A program made the position numbers and the translations under genes. Below, piece after piece: positions 1-9,650 of a DNA stretch of 27,578 bases. Positions within the stretch are counted from its first letter, which is position 1. Every line of letters starts with the position of its first letter. The stretch covers positions 1-27,578 of IMG/VR virus record IMGVR_UViG_3300025809_000098, one strand, 5' to 3'. The notes below the pieces were generated by a model. The model had not been told where the DNA came from and did not search any database. It worked only from the letters and a program-made list of their open reading frames with translations. The stretch comes from a virus.

Positions 1-34
1 CTTAATAAATTAATTTCGGAAACTGGAGTACCGA

Positions 35-3000
35 ATGTCTTTACCTTCTGCAAGAGCGGCTGAAATTCAAGCCAGAGTTACATCTGAACAAAACGCATCA
101 GACCCTTCGACATCATCATACCTTCAAGACACGCCAGACGATCAAATCCTTAGTGACCCTCGTGCGCTGGCTGACATCCGTGACTACTACCGCAAATGGA
201 AAGGCCGTTACTTCGCAGACGATAAAGAGATGCTTGAGGAGTTCCATGAAGATCAATCTTGGAACAACTTAAACACTGTTGGTGCTGGCATAAACTGGGC
301 AGAATCAAGTAGTGCCAACGAAGAGCAACGCGCTCACATGGCTCGTATGTCTTCTCTTTACCATAAAGTTCCCATGCTCAATAGTAAGGGTGGCTTTGCT
401 GATAAGATCGGTGGATTCAATGTCGCAGCTAACATAGGCCAATCTGTTCTGGCTGACCCTCTTAACCTCATCGGCTTTGGTGCTGGTGCAGCAGTGGGTA
501 AAGCCGCAGCTCGTGGAGCTGTAGCAGTTGGAGAAAGTGGCATGCGAGCTGGTGTAAAAGCTGCTGCCAAACGTGGTGCATTAGTCGAGGGTGCAGTTGC
601 TGCTCCTGTTGGAGTAGGCATCGATGCCCTAACTCAAGGCTACCAACAAGAAGTTGGATTGCAAGATGAGTACAGCGTAGCTCAAGGTGCAATGGCTGGT
701 GGTATAGGTCTTCTTGCTGGTGCTGGTCTTGGTGGAATCATGGCTGCTTTCTCTGGAGCATGGGGTGCTCGCATAGGAACCAAGCAGGCCCAACGTCTAC
801 TTGATGAAGGCTACACTCCCGAATCAATTCCAATGATGACTCAAGCGGAAGTTGATTTTGCTATGACTCCAGAAGGAGCTACCGCAAAGCTAGAAACAGA
901 AACTCAAGCCGCATACGACAAACGTGCTGAGTTGGAAGCTACAGAATCAGCTCAATTTGATGCGATGGAAGCTCAACGTGCTGAGATGGATGCAGCAGAT
1001 CGAAAAGTTCCAGTACAAGAAGCCATCAGTTGGGCAGACAAAGATGACTACGATGTACTCACTGGAGCCATTGATCGAGTTCAAGCTAAGTTAGATCAAA
1101 CCACCAATCCAGTTGGTCGTAAGCCTCTTGTTGCACAGATTAATTTACTTAATCGTTCTCGCGTTAAGCTACGCAATGGTGCAGCTCGTCAGGCAGAAAT
1201 TGATGAGGAGTTAAAGACTGCCTCTGGTAAGGCGCAAGAAGCTCTCTTCAAAGAGAGTGAAGAATTAGCTGACCTAAAAGAAAGTGTCATCCAGATTCGT
1301 AACTCACTTCAGGCTTCTCAAGCTACACCAGCACCTACAACACGAGTGCCTATCGCTCCAGTAGAAGAAGCGTTACCAACACCACCAAAGGCAGACGTTG
1401 CTGATCCTATTTCTCCAACCACAGTTCCAGAACCCACTGTAGCTCCTGCAACTGGAGCAAAAATTGAAGAAGCCTCTGTTGATGTGAATGTGGCAGAGGC
1501 TGTTGCCGAAGCTCCAGTCGTAGATGCTCCAGTAACTCCTGCACTAGCAGATGATGCGATAGAAGCCGCAGTACCAGATGCCGCTCCTGTAGCTACTGGT
1601 CGCCCTAAGTCTGATTTAACCAATGAGTCTATCGCACTACTTCAAGATATGGGTGTTGACCAAAAGAAAATAGATAACGCAGTCAAGAGTAAGCGACCAG
1701 AGCAGCGCAAAGTCTTGATGAAGAAAATCATTGAAGAGTATGGACTAAAGATAGAAGGAGAAGACCTCAATTCTATCAACATCACTAATCTGGCTGCTCG
1801 CATTAAAGCCTACACAGATGAACAAGCTGCATCCAATGCTCCAGTAGCACCAGTTGCTCCTGATCCAGTAGCACCAGCTACTGCACTTGATGATGCTGCA
1901 AGAACAATTGATGAACTCACTGCTCCAGATCAAAGACCAGTTGATCCTGTAGATGGCCCAGATTACACCACGGCATCGATGGAATCTGACATTCCGACCA
2001 TGGATGATAAGAAATTATTTGAAGAAATTAATGGTCTTATTGGAGAACCTACACCTAGCAGAGTACCAGAAGAAACTGCACCAGTTGCTCCTACTGCTGA
2101 GACTGTTGCGGAAGCCCCATCATCAACTCCAAAAGCAAGCGATCCAGAGCCACTGCCAATAGAAAGTTTTGATAGAACTTTATCTGATCTAGGACTGACT
2201 CAAGAAGATGCTGTCATTTTAAGAGACGCTCTTAATCCTGTTGTTTCAAGAGCTATGAACGAAAAGGGTTACTTAGGTGTTTCTCTTGCCGAATTTGATA
2301 AAATAGCAACTGCCATGACTACCTTACCTTGGAGTAGAACCTCTACTGTAATGAAGAGCCGAATGGACGCAACCAAAGCCATTGAAGATGTTCGTGCAAA
2401 GTTACTGCCTAATGGAGTCATGAGAAACACTCAGTCTCGTAAAGCAGCCATCATTCAAATACGGGAAAAGTTTTCATCCCATGGCACTGAGTTTGTAGAA
2501 AATGCAGTGGCTCTATTAGATCGATTTGGAGATTTGGGTTACTCAGATGTCGCTCCTATTTTCAACAAGAAAAGGCAAAATAAGAGAGGCAGCGAGGGTA
2601 CTTGGAATACTTTATACAGCAAAAATGAAGTTACCATCATGGATGGTGATGGTTTTATTACCCCCAAGCTAGCGACTTTCTACCATGAAATGGCCCATTG
2701 GATGTATGGCAACATACTGACTCCTGGTCAAAGAAGTGATTTCATGCAAGCGATGGGCAAATACTACAAAGAAGACGGAAGCCTAGACGTAGAGAAGATG
2801 GCTGATGCGCTACCTATTGGCAGCGAATATCGCACAGGAGTTAACACATCTCGCATTGGTAACAAGCTAATAATTCACAACTCAGACCTTACGCCTCAAG
2901 AGTTTTTTGCAGAAAGTTTTTCTTTATTTGCAATGCGAACTAAAGCTTCACCAGACGCTCAGTTGGAGACGTACTTCCAGCAAGTCCAAAAGTATTTTAA

Positions 3001-6000
3001 ATATCTGTACGAGCGTTTTGTTAAACAGTCTGGAGTAGTCGATCCTGATTTAGAACGCTTGTTCATCAACATCATTCCAAATGAAAAGCAGCACCGAGAC
3101 TTGTTGGTACAGAATACCAAGAAGATTGATTTACTAAACGCTGAACCTAATACACCTACAGGCAAAGCTATTAAGTCTCGTATTGGAATGAACACTTTTC
3201 ACAATCAGGATATAGAGGACGCACTAGCTGGTAAAGACATGATTATGCCAATGAAAGAATTGGCTAAATCTTTCTGGTCATTAACCAGTGAGCGAGCACC
3301 AACGGGTAAGTTTAGACAAGTCTCTTCAATGTATGATGAACTCCGTCAAGCCTCTGAGGGAATCTATAACATCATTCGTGAAAAGTCTGCTGAAGATAAG
3401 GGCAAGATGGGTAGTGATCTTACTCCAGAAGAGTGGGCAGATTTAGAATCAGGCATGATTGAAATGCCAATGGAAGCGGAGAAAGAATTAATTTACGAGC
3501 TTGCGAAGCATTGGGAGACTGGTGGTGTTCGTGAACTCGTTCACAAGCTAGATGATACTTTGCGTGCTCAGTATTTCCGCAATGAGCAAGAGCTTATCTT
3601 GTCTGGCATGTCTAAAGATGCCTTCCCTGATGCGCTTGAAAAGTATCGTGATGGATTCAAGATAAAGTTGGCTTGGCAGAAGAAGAAGCCAGAGATCGAA
3701 CCTTCACTTGAGACCTTAGTGACATGGGCTAATAAGGCTAATTATAAGAAAGTTAAAAAGACTCCTCGTGATCAATTTAAGTCTGAAAAGTTTTCAGTTA
3801 AAGACCTTTCTATTAAGGAGCTAACTGATCTGGCTGGAGGCTTTGACATTAAAGGCCCAGCAGCGGCTGCTGCGCTTTTAGAGAGGTGGAAGAGTACCCC
3901 TGCAAAATTACCTAAAAACTTTAAAGAAGATGCAAGGTACAACAAGTTAGATACTCCAACCATTCGTCATCTTTTGCGTGAAGCAATCTCAGATGACGCT
4001 GCTGGAGATGCAAATGGCGCAGGCAACGTCAGAGCAATACGACTTGAGATGATAAGGCGTGGACAAAATAAAAGAGCAAAAGCAGCTAAGAATGACACTA
4101 AGCTAGGTCACATTGTCAGGATGCTCGTAGATAAAGAAGAGCGTCTGTTTAATGGGCCAGTCGATGAGAAAACAGGCATACCAAACGGCATGTCAACTCA
4201 GGGACAAGAGTTCATACGGATGTTCACCCATCGGGATAATTTGATACAGAACTCCATACGTCAGGTCATGTCTCGATTCTTAAATATGCTTGATATGGAA
4301 ACCAACAGTGAGTTTTTAAGCACAAAATTCTTAGATGCTTATACCATTGTGGACGACCTTGAATCTCACTGGGGAAGAATCGGTGATCCTAACACTCCTT
4401 ACGCTAGAGATATGATCAACTCAGTTGATCTAAGCTCTAAAGAAATGAGAGCGTTCTTGAGCCGAATCCGTAAGGATGTCACCAATCTGGCTATGATCTC
4501 AGGAGAAAGCACTGAGGGAATTAAAGATGGTATGAGAGGCATGGCTCGCCTAGCTCTCAGAACTCAAGCGATCCCATCCTCCAGTAAGATAGCCATTTTA
4601 GAAACCTATCGCTTACAGCCAGAGGTAATAAAGAAACGTGTTCGTAATTACCTTGGAGGCTCTGCTAGTGAGCATCAACAAATGGAGCACTTCTTTACTG
4701 AGTCTTTCATCCATTACATGTCAGGCCATTTTCCACAAAAGAATAATATCTTTACTGGCTTAACGAACAGGGAAGCTAACACTGTGATTGACATCTTCGA
4801 TGATGTTCGTGACAGCGTTAAATACCTAACTGAGGGTGTGGTTGATAAGCACAAGCTAGTTGGCATCTTTGACGAGCTTGCTTACGCTGAACCTCTTGGA
4901 GCGAATGAAGTTAAGATACAGCAAGCTGACGCTTTAAAAGATACATTCTTGAGAGCAGTCCTTCCAAAGGTGAAGGATAAAATGATCAATAGCTACATGG
5001 ATTATGCAGAGAAGGCCAGTCCAACTCGATTCAAGTTAATGGATAATGCAGCCAGAGGTCTTGGTCGCAAAGCTGATGGTTCAATACAAATCGTATGGCA
5101 CTCCAGCCCTAATGGTGCAGCATTTGACCGCAACAAAAACCCTGTGCTCAGACCTTCTGCCGATGGTCGTCATGGTCGAGGTATTCATGCCACAACTAAT
5201 GCTGATGTAGGATTTGAGACGTTTGCAAAACGCCCAACTCTTGCTTCTTTGCAAGGGATGATGGAAGCTCTTGCAAAAGAAAAGAAGATATTTAAGGAAT
5301 CTTCAACAATTGCTGGCCCATCAAAGTTTCTTTCGATGATGGATAACGTGAAGCTACTTCATGAGGCTCACATGGACAGCTCTCACTATGCCGAAAGCAT
5401 TGTGATGACTCAGAATAAAATCAGGTCTAAAGAGCAGATGATAGCTCGATTAGGCAGAGAGAGTAATGATCCAGATCGTATCGCTCGGATGGAAGAAGAG
5501 CTAGACAAAGACCTTACGGATTTAGAGTTCTTTAACCAAGCCTACGTTATGGCTGATGAGGAGGTTGGTAGGCTCAACCAAGTCCTTAATCAAGTCGTTG
5601 GCTATAAAGCAGACCCAGTAATGATACCGCTTATTGTCGGTGCTGAACGGGTCGCTATGTTTGATAAAACCCTTCATCGTCCAGACAGTGACCTGATCAA
5701 TGAAATGATTGGTCGCGTAAAGGAGCTTGAAACTAGCACTACTGATCCCACTGACAATCAACAAGTCATTTTAAATGGTTCTGAAGGTGGCCTCGCCCAA
5801 GCAATTGCAGAAGCAGTTGCGGATAAAGTGGCAGCTAATCCTGATAACACTTTAAGTGGGCAACAATTCTACAATATCTTGGAGTCAAACTTATCAGATG
5901 GAAGTCTGGATGGAGGGCCACTAGCTCGTGCGTTCATTGACGATATGTTGGAGTCACTTGGTTATGAAGCCAAGGTGGGTAGTACGACTAATCGCGTCAA

Positions 6001-8821
6001 TACCAATGATGAATTTGGAGAGCTTAAAACTTCAGAGTTAGTTAACTATGAAGAGATGGTATTCTTTGATAACAAGAAGATGCACCATCTTGCCTCCGAC
6101 TTGTTCGATGAAGACAGTCCTATGCTTTATAGTGAGCGCAGAGTTGTTGACACTGATGCGGATAACCCTAACTTTGCAGTGCTTACTGCTGCCATTAATT
6201 CTGAAGGCAACATTAACAATCGTGGTTGGGCAGATGCAGTAACTCCAATGGAGGATCAAGGTGCTCCCCCAACATTAACCTCTGCATTGGTAGCTGTGGC
6301 TAAACGCCAGCCACTGTCAGAAGCTCAAGCAAAAACCTTATCTCAGTACGGGCCAAAGCAGTTCTTCTCCAAGGGTTCTGATCGTCTTCGCAGCAATGGC
6401 ATGAAGTGGTTAGGTGATTTCATCCAGCCTCTCTCTGGTTCTGGCTTCCACGAGAAGCAGAACTCTGAGCTTGCTCGCAGGATTATTCCGATCATTCTAA
6501 AGATCAAAAAACTTCCCGATGCAAAAGGTATTGTTGGAGCTTGGGCTTCAAAGAATAATCCTCTAAGAACCAATCAGGCTCCTAGTGTCACTCGTATCGT
6601 GAAGACGTTGCGTAGACCTCTTGGGCATGAGTCAGAGAAGCGTCTGTCTCCAGAAGAGTTTGCGGTCTATCAAGACCTTCGTGCAGTGTTCTCTCAAGAG
6701 GCGATCAGCTTAAAAGAGTCGGGCGTAATCATGGGCCACATCGAGGACTACTTCCCTCAAGTGTGGAACAAAGAAGCCATGATTCGGGATAAAGATGGAG
6801 TCGTATCTGAACTTGCTCGTCACTTAATGCGAGAGTCAATCACTGAGCGTAACGCTGACATCACTCCGCAACAGGCTGTAGAGAAAGCTGGCAATATCTT
6901 TAATCGTTTAACTGATGATGATGGCGTGTACATGCCTCCTCCAACAGGTGGACGTAGAGATGCAACAGGTGATCACATTGATTACCAGCGTATGCTCCGT
7001 CTTGACCAGTACCCTGACTCACTCAAGTCTTTGGAGAAGTATTTAGAGAACGACCTCGAAGGCATGATGACCAAATACTTTGACCTATCTACTCGCAGAG
7101 TGGCAATGGCAAATCAGTTTGGCACAGGCTCTCATGGTTACTATGACTACATCTATACAGTCGAGCATGGTCTGCGTGGAGTCGTTGATTTAATCACTAA
7201 AGGCAAGGTGTTCTCTCGTGAGATTATTGTGCCAGACGCTGAAGGAACAACAAAGGCCACCATTGAGAATGACCTATTCACTCCAATGACCCAAGACCCA
7301 GCTCAAGCACAAGAGATTGCAAACCAAACATTGGAAATTGCAAAGACTCAAGGGCCAGCCGCAGCGCGTGACTTCTTGATTGCCACTCACCCCAAAGCGA
7401 CACAGGCTTGGGAGAAGAGGGCAGATGCTATCGCTAATGCTCTGGCTGAGTTTGAAGGTAAGCAGGGCATGATCCAAGAGAAGGAGTATAAGTTTACGCA
7501 AGGTCTATTTAGTGCCACTCAGCGTAAGCCTGTGTCTCCACAGGACACGTTCTTTGAGATGCAGAACAAGACATCCAAGGTACTTCGATCTGTTAACGCA
7601 GTGTCTCTGCTTGGCTGGACTACACTCACCTCATTGGGTGACGTAGCGTTACCACTTGTTCGTTCTGGAAACTTCAGAGCATGGGCAAATGGCTTACGAA
7701 AGTATGCCGCTGATCCTCAGTATCGACAGGATATTCAGAAGGTCGGTGTTGCCATTGAGAACTTAACTCATGAGCGTCTCACTGGTTTGGTTGGAGCTGA
7801 TTCAACGAAAGCAACTAACGCTTTCTTCAACTTCACCATGCTAACTCCATGGACAAACATGAACCGAGAAATGTCTGGTGCAGTATTCCATCAAGCCATT
7901 ATCTCTGAGCAACGTACAGCCCTAACAGCTAAGAAAGGCACAGCGAAGTATAGAACTTCAATGCGCTTCCTTAACCGCTATGGTCTGGCTGAGTTCGGTA
8001 AAGAAGGTGCTAAAGATTTAAACGATCCTCGTATCCTCGATAACGATTCTGTTCGTGAAGGCATGATCCGCTTTGCTAACGAAAGCATCTTCACTCCTAA
8101 CTCCAACGATGTACCGCTTTGGGCGCAGACTCCGTGGGGAAGCATCGCCTTCCAGCTCAAGTCATTCCCCTTGATGATGCAGCGTTTGACTCTAGGAGAA
8201 GGTGGATTAGTTAGTGAAGCTGCAAACCGAAACGTCTACCCATTGCTATATGCACTAACAGTTGGTGCTGGTTTTGGTATGGCATCCATGGCATCCAAAG
8301 ACGTATCTCAGGTGCGTGGTGGTGATGATGATCAGAGTGCTGCACTGCGTAATCGTAACCTCCTCAAGTCACTTGGCTATGATAAGAAGATTCATGGTGA
8401 TGAGAATGACTTCGCTGGCTGGTACTTAGATGGATTAATCCAGATGGGTGGTTTAGGTCTCCTATCCAACATGCTCTATGACTCAGCACAGCAGTTAGAT
8501 AATGGTGCTTATGGTCAGATGCGTGTGGCCTCCACAGTGTTTGGGCCTTCGGTTGGTCTGTTCATGTCTGGCTATAACGTAGCGGCTGGTGGAGCAGATG
8601 CACTGGGAGATGCCATGGGTAATGAGTCAACCAACTCCAAAGAGCGTCAGGGTATTCGAGAGTTAGCTAGTCGAGTGCCAGTGCTTGGAGGAATCAAAGG
8701 TCTTAGAGAGGGTGTCGTAGATACCTTGGCTGGCGAGTCCGAGGTTGGTCAATCTAAGTCCACTGGTTCATTTGGAAGTAGTGGATTTGGAAGTAGTGGA
8801 TTTGGAAGTAGTGGATTCTGA
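35..8821 (+). CDS. Giant multidomain phage ejection/polyvalent virion protein (2928 aa)
   Basis: Probably a virion protein delivered into the host with the DNA. A GGAG ribosome site lies 6 bases before the ATG. In order I see: Gly/Ala-rich hydrophobic segments at about residues 125-245; a charged coiled-coil stretch at about 280-430; Pro/Ala/Val-rich linkers at about 430-520, 600-620 and 677-702; a zincin-like HEMAH motif at 884-888 with downstream acidic residues E956 and E960 (EFFAES); an ADP-ribosyltransferase-like region from W1688-H1689 (WHSSP, then GRGIHATTN) to Y2005-E2006-E2007 before VFFD; and a long C-terminal region at about 2497-2868 resembling the conserved end of large phage internal proteins. 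The tail is three FGSSG repeats. Very large internal virion proteins and 'polyvalent' proteins combining such domains are known families; enzymatic activity here is inferred. It overlaps the M15 gene by one base (TGATG). I see no T7/N4-type RNA polymerase motifs. Confidence 0.85.
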   Translation: MSLPSARAAEIQARVTSEQNASDPSTSSYLQDTPDDQILSDPRALADIRDYYRKWKGRYFADDKEMLEEFHEDQSWNNLNTVGAGINWAESSSANEEQRAHMARMSSLYHKVPMLNSKGGFADKIGGFNVAANIGQSVLADPLNLIGFGAGAAVGKAAARGAVAVGESGMRAGVKAAAKRGALVEGAVAAPVGVGIDALTQGYQQEVGLQDEYSVAQGAMAGGIGLLAGAGLGGIMAAFSGAWGARIGTKQAQRLLDEGYTPESIPMMTQAEVDFAMTPEGATAKLETETQAAYDKRAELEATESAQFDAMEAQRAEMDAADRKVPVQEAISWADKDDYDVLTGAIDRVQAKLDQTTNPVGRKPLVAQINLLNRSRVKLRNGAARQAEIDEELKTASGKAQEALFKESEELADLKESVIQIRNSLQASQATPAPTTRVPIAPVEEALPTPPKADVADPISPTTVPEPTVAPATGAKIEEASVDVNVAEAVAEAPVVDAPVTPALADDAIEAAVPDAAPVATGRPKSDLTNESIALLQDMGVDQKKIDNAVKSKRPEQRKVLMKKIIEEYGLKIEGEDLNSINITNLAARIKAYTDEQAASNAPVAPVAPDPVAPATALDDAARTIDELTAPDQRPVDPVDGPDYTTASMESDIPTMDDKKLFEEINGLIGEPTPSRVPEETAPVAPTAETVAEAPSSTPKASDPEPLPIESFDRTLSDLGLTQEDAVILRDALNPVVSRAMNEKGYLGVSLAEFDKIATAMTTLPWSRTSTVMKSRMDATKAIEDVRAKLLPNGVMRNTQSRKAAIIQIREKFSSHGTEFVENAVALLDRFGDLGYSDVAPIFNKKRQNKRGSEGTWNTLYSKNEVTIMDGDGFITPKLATFYHEMAHWMYGNILTPGQRSDFMQAMGKYYKEDGSLDVEKMADALPIGSEYRTGVNTSRIGNKLIIHNSDLTPQEFFAESFSLFAMRTKASPDAQLETYFQQVQKYFKYLYERFVKQSGVVDPDLERLFINIIPNEKQHRDLLVQNTKKIDLLNAEPNTPTGKAIKSRIGMNTFHNQDIEDALAGKDMIMPMKELAKSFWSLTSERAPTGKFRQVSSMYDELRQASEGIYNIIREKSAEDKGKMGSDLTPEEWADLESGMIEMPMEAEKELIYELAKHWETGGVRELVHKLDDTLRAQYFRNEQELILSGMSKDAFPDALEKYRDGFKIKLAWQKKKPEIEPSLETLVTWANKANYKKVKKTPRDQFKSEKFSVKDLSIKELTDLAGGFDIKGPAAAAALLERWKSTPAKLPKNFKEDARYNKLDTPTIRHLLREAISDDAAGDANGAGNVRAIRLEMIRRGQNKRAKAAKNDTKLGHIVRMLVDKEERLFNGPVDEKTGIPNGMSTQGQEFIRMFTHRDNLIQNSIRQVMSRFLNMLDMETNSEFLSTKFLDAYTIVDDLESHWGRIGDPNTPYARDMINSVDLSSKEMRAFLSRIRKDVTNLAMISGESTEGIKDGMRGMARLALRTQAIPSSSKIAILETYRLQPEVIKKRVRNYLGGSASEHQQMEHFFTESFIHYMSGHFPQKNNIFTGLTNREANTVIDIFDDVRDSVKYLTEGVVDKHKLVGIFDELAYAEPLGANEVKIQQADALKDTFLRAVLPKVKDKMINSYMDYAEKASPTRFKLMDNAARGLGRKADGSIQIVWHSSPNGAAFDRNKNPVLRPSADGRHGRGIHATTNADVGFETFAKRPTLASLQGMMEALAKEKKIFKESSTIAGPSKFLSMMDNVKLLHEAHMDSSHYAESIVMTQNKIRSKEQMIARLGRESNDPDRIARMEEELDKDLTDLEFFNQAYVMADEEVGRLNQVLNQVVGYKADPVMIPLIVGAERVAMFDKTLHRPDSDLINEMIGRVKELETSTTDPTDNQQVILNGSEGGLAQAIAEAVADKVAANPDNTLSGQQFYNILESNLSDGSLDGGPLARAFIDDMLESLGYEAKVGSTTNRVNTNDEFGELKTSELVNYEEMVFFDNKKMHHLASDLFDEDSPMLYSERRVVDTDADNPNFAVLTAAINSEGNINNRGWADAVTPMEDQGAPPTLTSALVAVAKRQPLSEAQAKTLSQYGPKQFFSKGSDRLRSNGMKWLGDFIQPLSGSGFHEKQNSELARRIIPIILKIKKLPDAKGIVGAWASKNNPLRTNQAPSVTRIVKTLRRPLGHESEKRLSPEEFAVYQDLRAVFSQEAISLKESGVIMGHIEDYFPQVWNKEAMIRDKDGVVSELARHLMRESITERNADITPQQAVEKAGNIFNRLTDDDGVYMPPPTGGRRDATGDHIDYQRMLRLDQYPDSLKSLEKYLENDLEGMMTKYFDLSTRRVAMANQFGTGSHGYYDYIYTVEHGLRGVVDLITKGKVFSREIIVPDAEGTTKATIENDLFTPMTQDPAQAQEIANQTLEIAKTQGPAAARDFLIATHPKATQAWEKRADAIANALAEFEGKQGMIQEKEYKFTQGLFSATQRKPVSPQDTFFEMQNKTSKVLRSVNAVSLLGWTTLTSLGDVALPLVRSGNFRAWANGLRKYAADPQYRQDIQKVGVAIENLTHERLTGLVGADSTKATNAFFNFTMLTPWTNMNREMSGAVFHQAIISEQRTALTAKKGTAKYRTSMRFLNRYGLAEFGKEGAKDLNDPRILDNDSVREGMIRFANESIFTPNSNDVPLWAQTPWGSIAFQLKSFPLMMQRLTLGEGGLVSEAANRNVYPLLYALTVGAGFGMASMASKDVSQVRGGDDDQSAALRNRNLLKSLGYDKKIHGDENDFAGWYLDGLIQMGGLGLLSNMLYDSAQQLDNGAYGQMRVASTVFGPSVGLFMSGYNVAAGGADALGDAMGNESTNSKERQGIRELASRVPVLGGIKGLREGVVDTLAGESEVGQSKSTGSFGSSGFGSSGFGSSGF
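8771..8815 (+). repeat. Three perfect tandem 15-bp repeats coding FGSSG
   Basis: The unit TTTGGAAGTAGTGGA occurs three times head to tail with no mismatch and ends just before the stop codon of the giant protein. Each unit is in frame and adds Phe-Gly-Ser-Ser-Gly, giving a flexible tail. Perfect identity at third codon positions suggests recent expansion or slippage. Confidence 0.95.
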
Positions 8822-9186
8822 TGAGTGAATACGCGAGTCCTCATTTTAAATGGTCGGAGTTTGCCTGTAAATGTGGGTGCGGCTGCGCCTACGTTTCAGA
8901 GCAAGCTATTGAGAAACTAGAGACGCTTCGAGTTCTTCTCTCCGCACCGATGACTATCAACTCATGCTGTCGTTGTCCGATTCATAATGCCAAAGTCGGT
9001 GGAGCACCACTAAGCCAGCATCGAGCAACAAAGAGTAATCCCTCTACGGCTTTCGACATTGCCATTGGCAATCACGATAAGCAAGAGATCATTGAGCTTG
9101 CTGAACTTGCTGGGTTCAAAGGTATCGGAACTAAATATAAGACGTTTGTACACGTTGATGATCGCCCTAATCGGGCAAGGTGGTAA
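8821..9186 (+). CDS. Peptidase M15-family endolysin (D-Ala-D-Ala carboxypeptidase-like)
   Basis: A 121-residue zinc peptidase expected to cut peptidoglycan stem peptides during lysis. The M15_3-type pattern is visible: H67 in SQHRA, D79 in STAFDIAI and H111 in FVHVDD, the expected zinc ligands. The N-terminus has a Cys-rich patch (CKCGCGC at 16-22, CCRC at 49-52), common in short phage M15 enzymes. The length is normal for a single-domain lysin. No signal peptide is visible, so export would depend on a holin, and the next gene is a good holin candidate. The start codon overlaps the stop of the giant gene (TGATG) and the stop overlaps the next start (TAATG), so the three genes are probably co-translated as a late lysis cassette. 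Confidence 0.88.
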   Translation: MSEYASPHFKWSEFACKCGCGCAYVSEQAIEKLETLRVLLSAPMTINSCCRCPIHNAKVGGAPLSQHRATKSNPSTAFDIAIGNHDKQEIIELAELAGFKGIGTKYKTFVHVDDRPNRARW

Positions 9187-9650
9187 TGATGTTAGAGATG
9201 TTAGGGTCAGCCTTATTTGGTGGAGGCGTAGGAATATTTGGGTCAGTAGTCTCCAAGGTTCTATCTATCTGGCAATTCAAAGAAGAGTTGAAAGCAAAGA
9301 AAGTAGATTACGAGCATGAGAAGTCTCTGCTTGATAGACAGCTTGCTGCTAGGAAAGATGAGTTAGAGAGTGAACAAGCGATTGTTAATGTCGCTGCGGA
9401 TGAATCAGTTCGTGTGGCTTCGTATCAACATGCGAACAGTGTTGGAGAGACCAGCGTATGGGTGAATAATATACTTCGATTGGTGAGGCCATTACTGACC
9501 CTGATGATGGTGTGTTTAACAGCGTACATCGCTGCAACATTTGATGCGCTGACTCAGAAAGAGTTGGCTTCACAAGTGATCGCAATCACATCCATGTGTT
9601 TTGCTTGGTGGTTCGGAGATCGTTCTAAGACGACAACCAAAACGCCTTAG
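9186..9650 (+). CDS. Putative holin-like membrane protein (about 3 membrane segments)
   Basis: I chose the ATG that overlaps the lysin stop (TAATG), giving 154 residues; a GTG six bases upstream is possible. There is a Gly-rich hydrophobic segment at about residues 7-28, a charged coiled coil at about 33-72, and two further hydrophobic segments near 100-122 (from LRLVRPLLT) and 132-148 (to CFAWWFGD). The C-terminus is short and polar (DRSKTTTKTP). This layout and the WWFGDR-like end resemble phage three-segment holins encoded beside lysins. Its likely job is to permeabilise the inner membrane at lysis; a spanin-like role is less likely because I see no lipobox. The gene ends one base before the stop of the convergent nuclease gene, with no terminator between them. 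Confidence 0.6.
   Translation: MMLEMLGSALFGGGVGIFGSVVSKVLSIWQFKEELKAKKVDYEHEKSLLDRQLAARKDELESEQAIVNVAADESVRVASYQHANSVGETSVWVNNILRLVRPLLTLMMVCLTAYIAATFDALTQKELASQVIAITSMCFAWWFGDRSKTTTKTP

Noticed and set aside
1318-1623. Minus-strand Ser/Thr/Ala-rich frame within the giant gene
   Set aside because: It is the shadow of the Pro/Ala/Val-rich linker and has no independent start signal.
35-8821. The giant protein as an N4-type virion RNA polymerase
   Set aside because: The size fits, but I could not find the T7-like polymerase motifs, such as the R-x3-K...YG motif B or an HDD-type motif C. The zincin-like and ART-like patterns explain the chain better.
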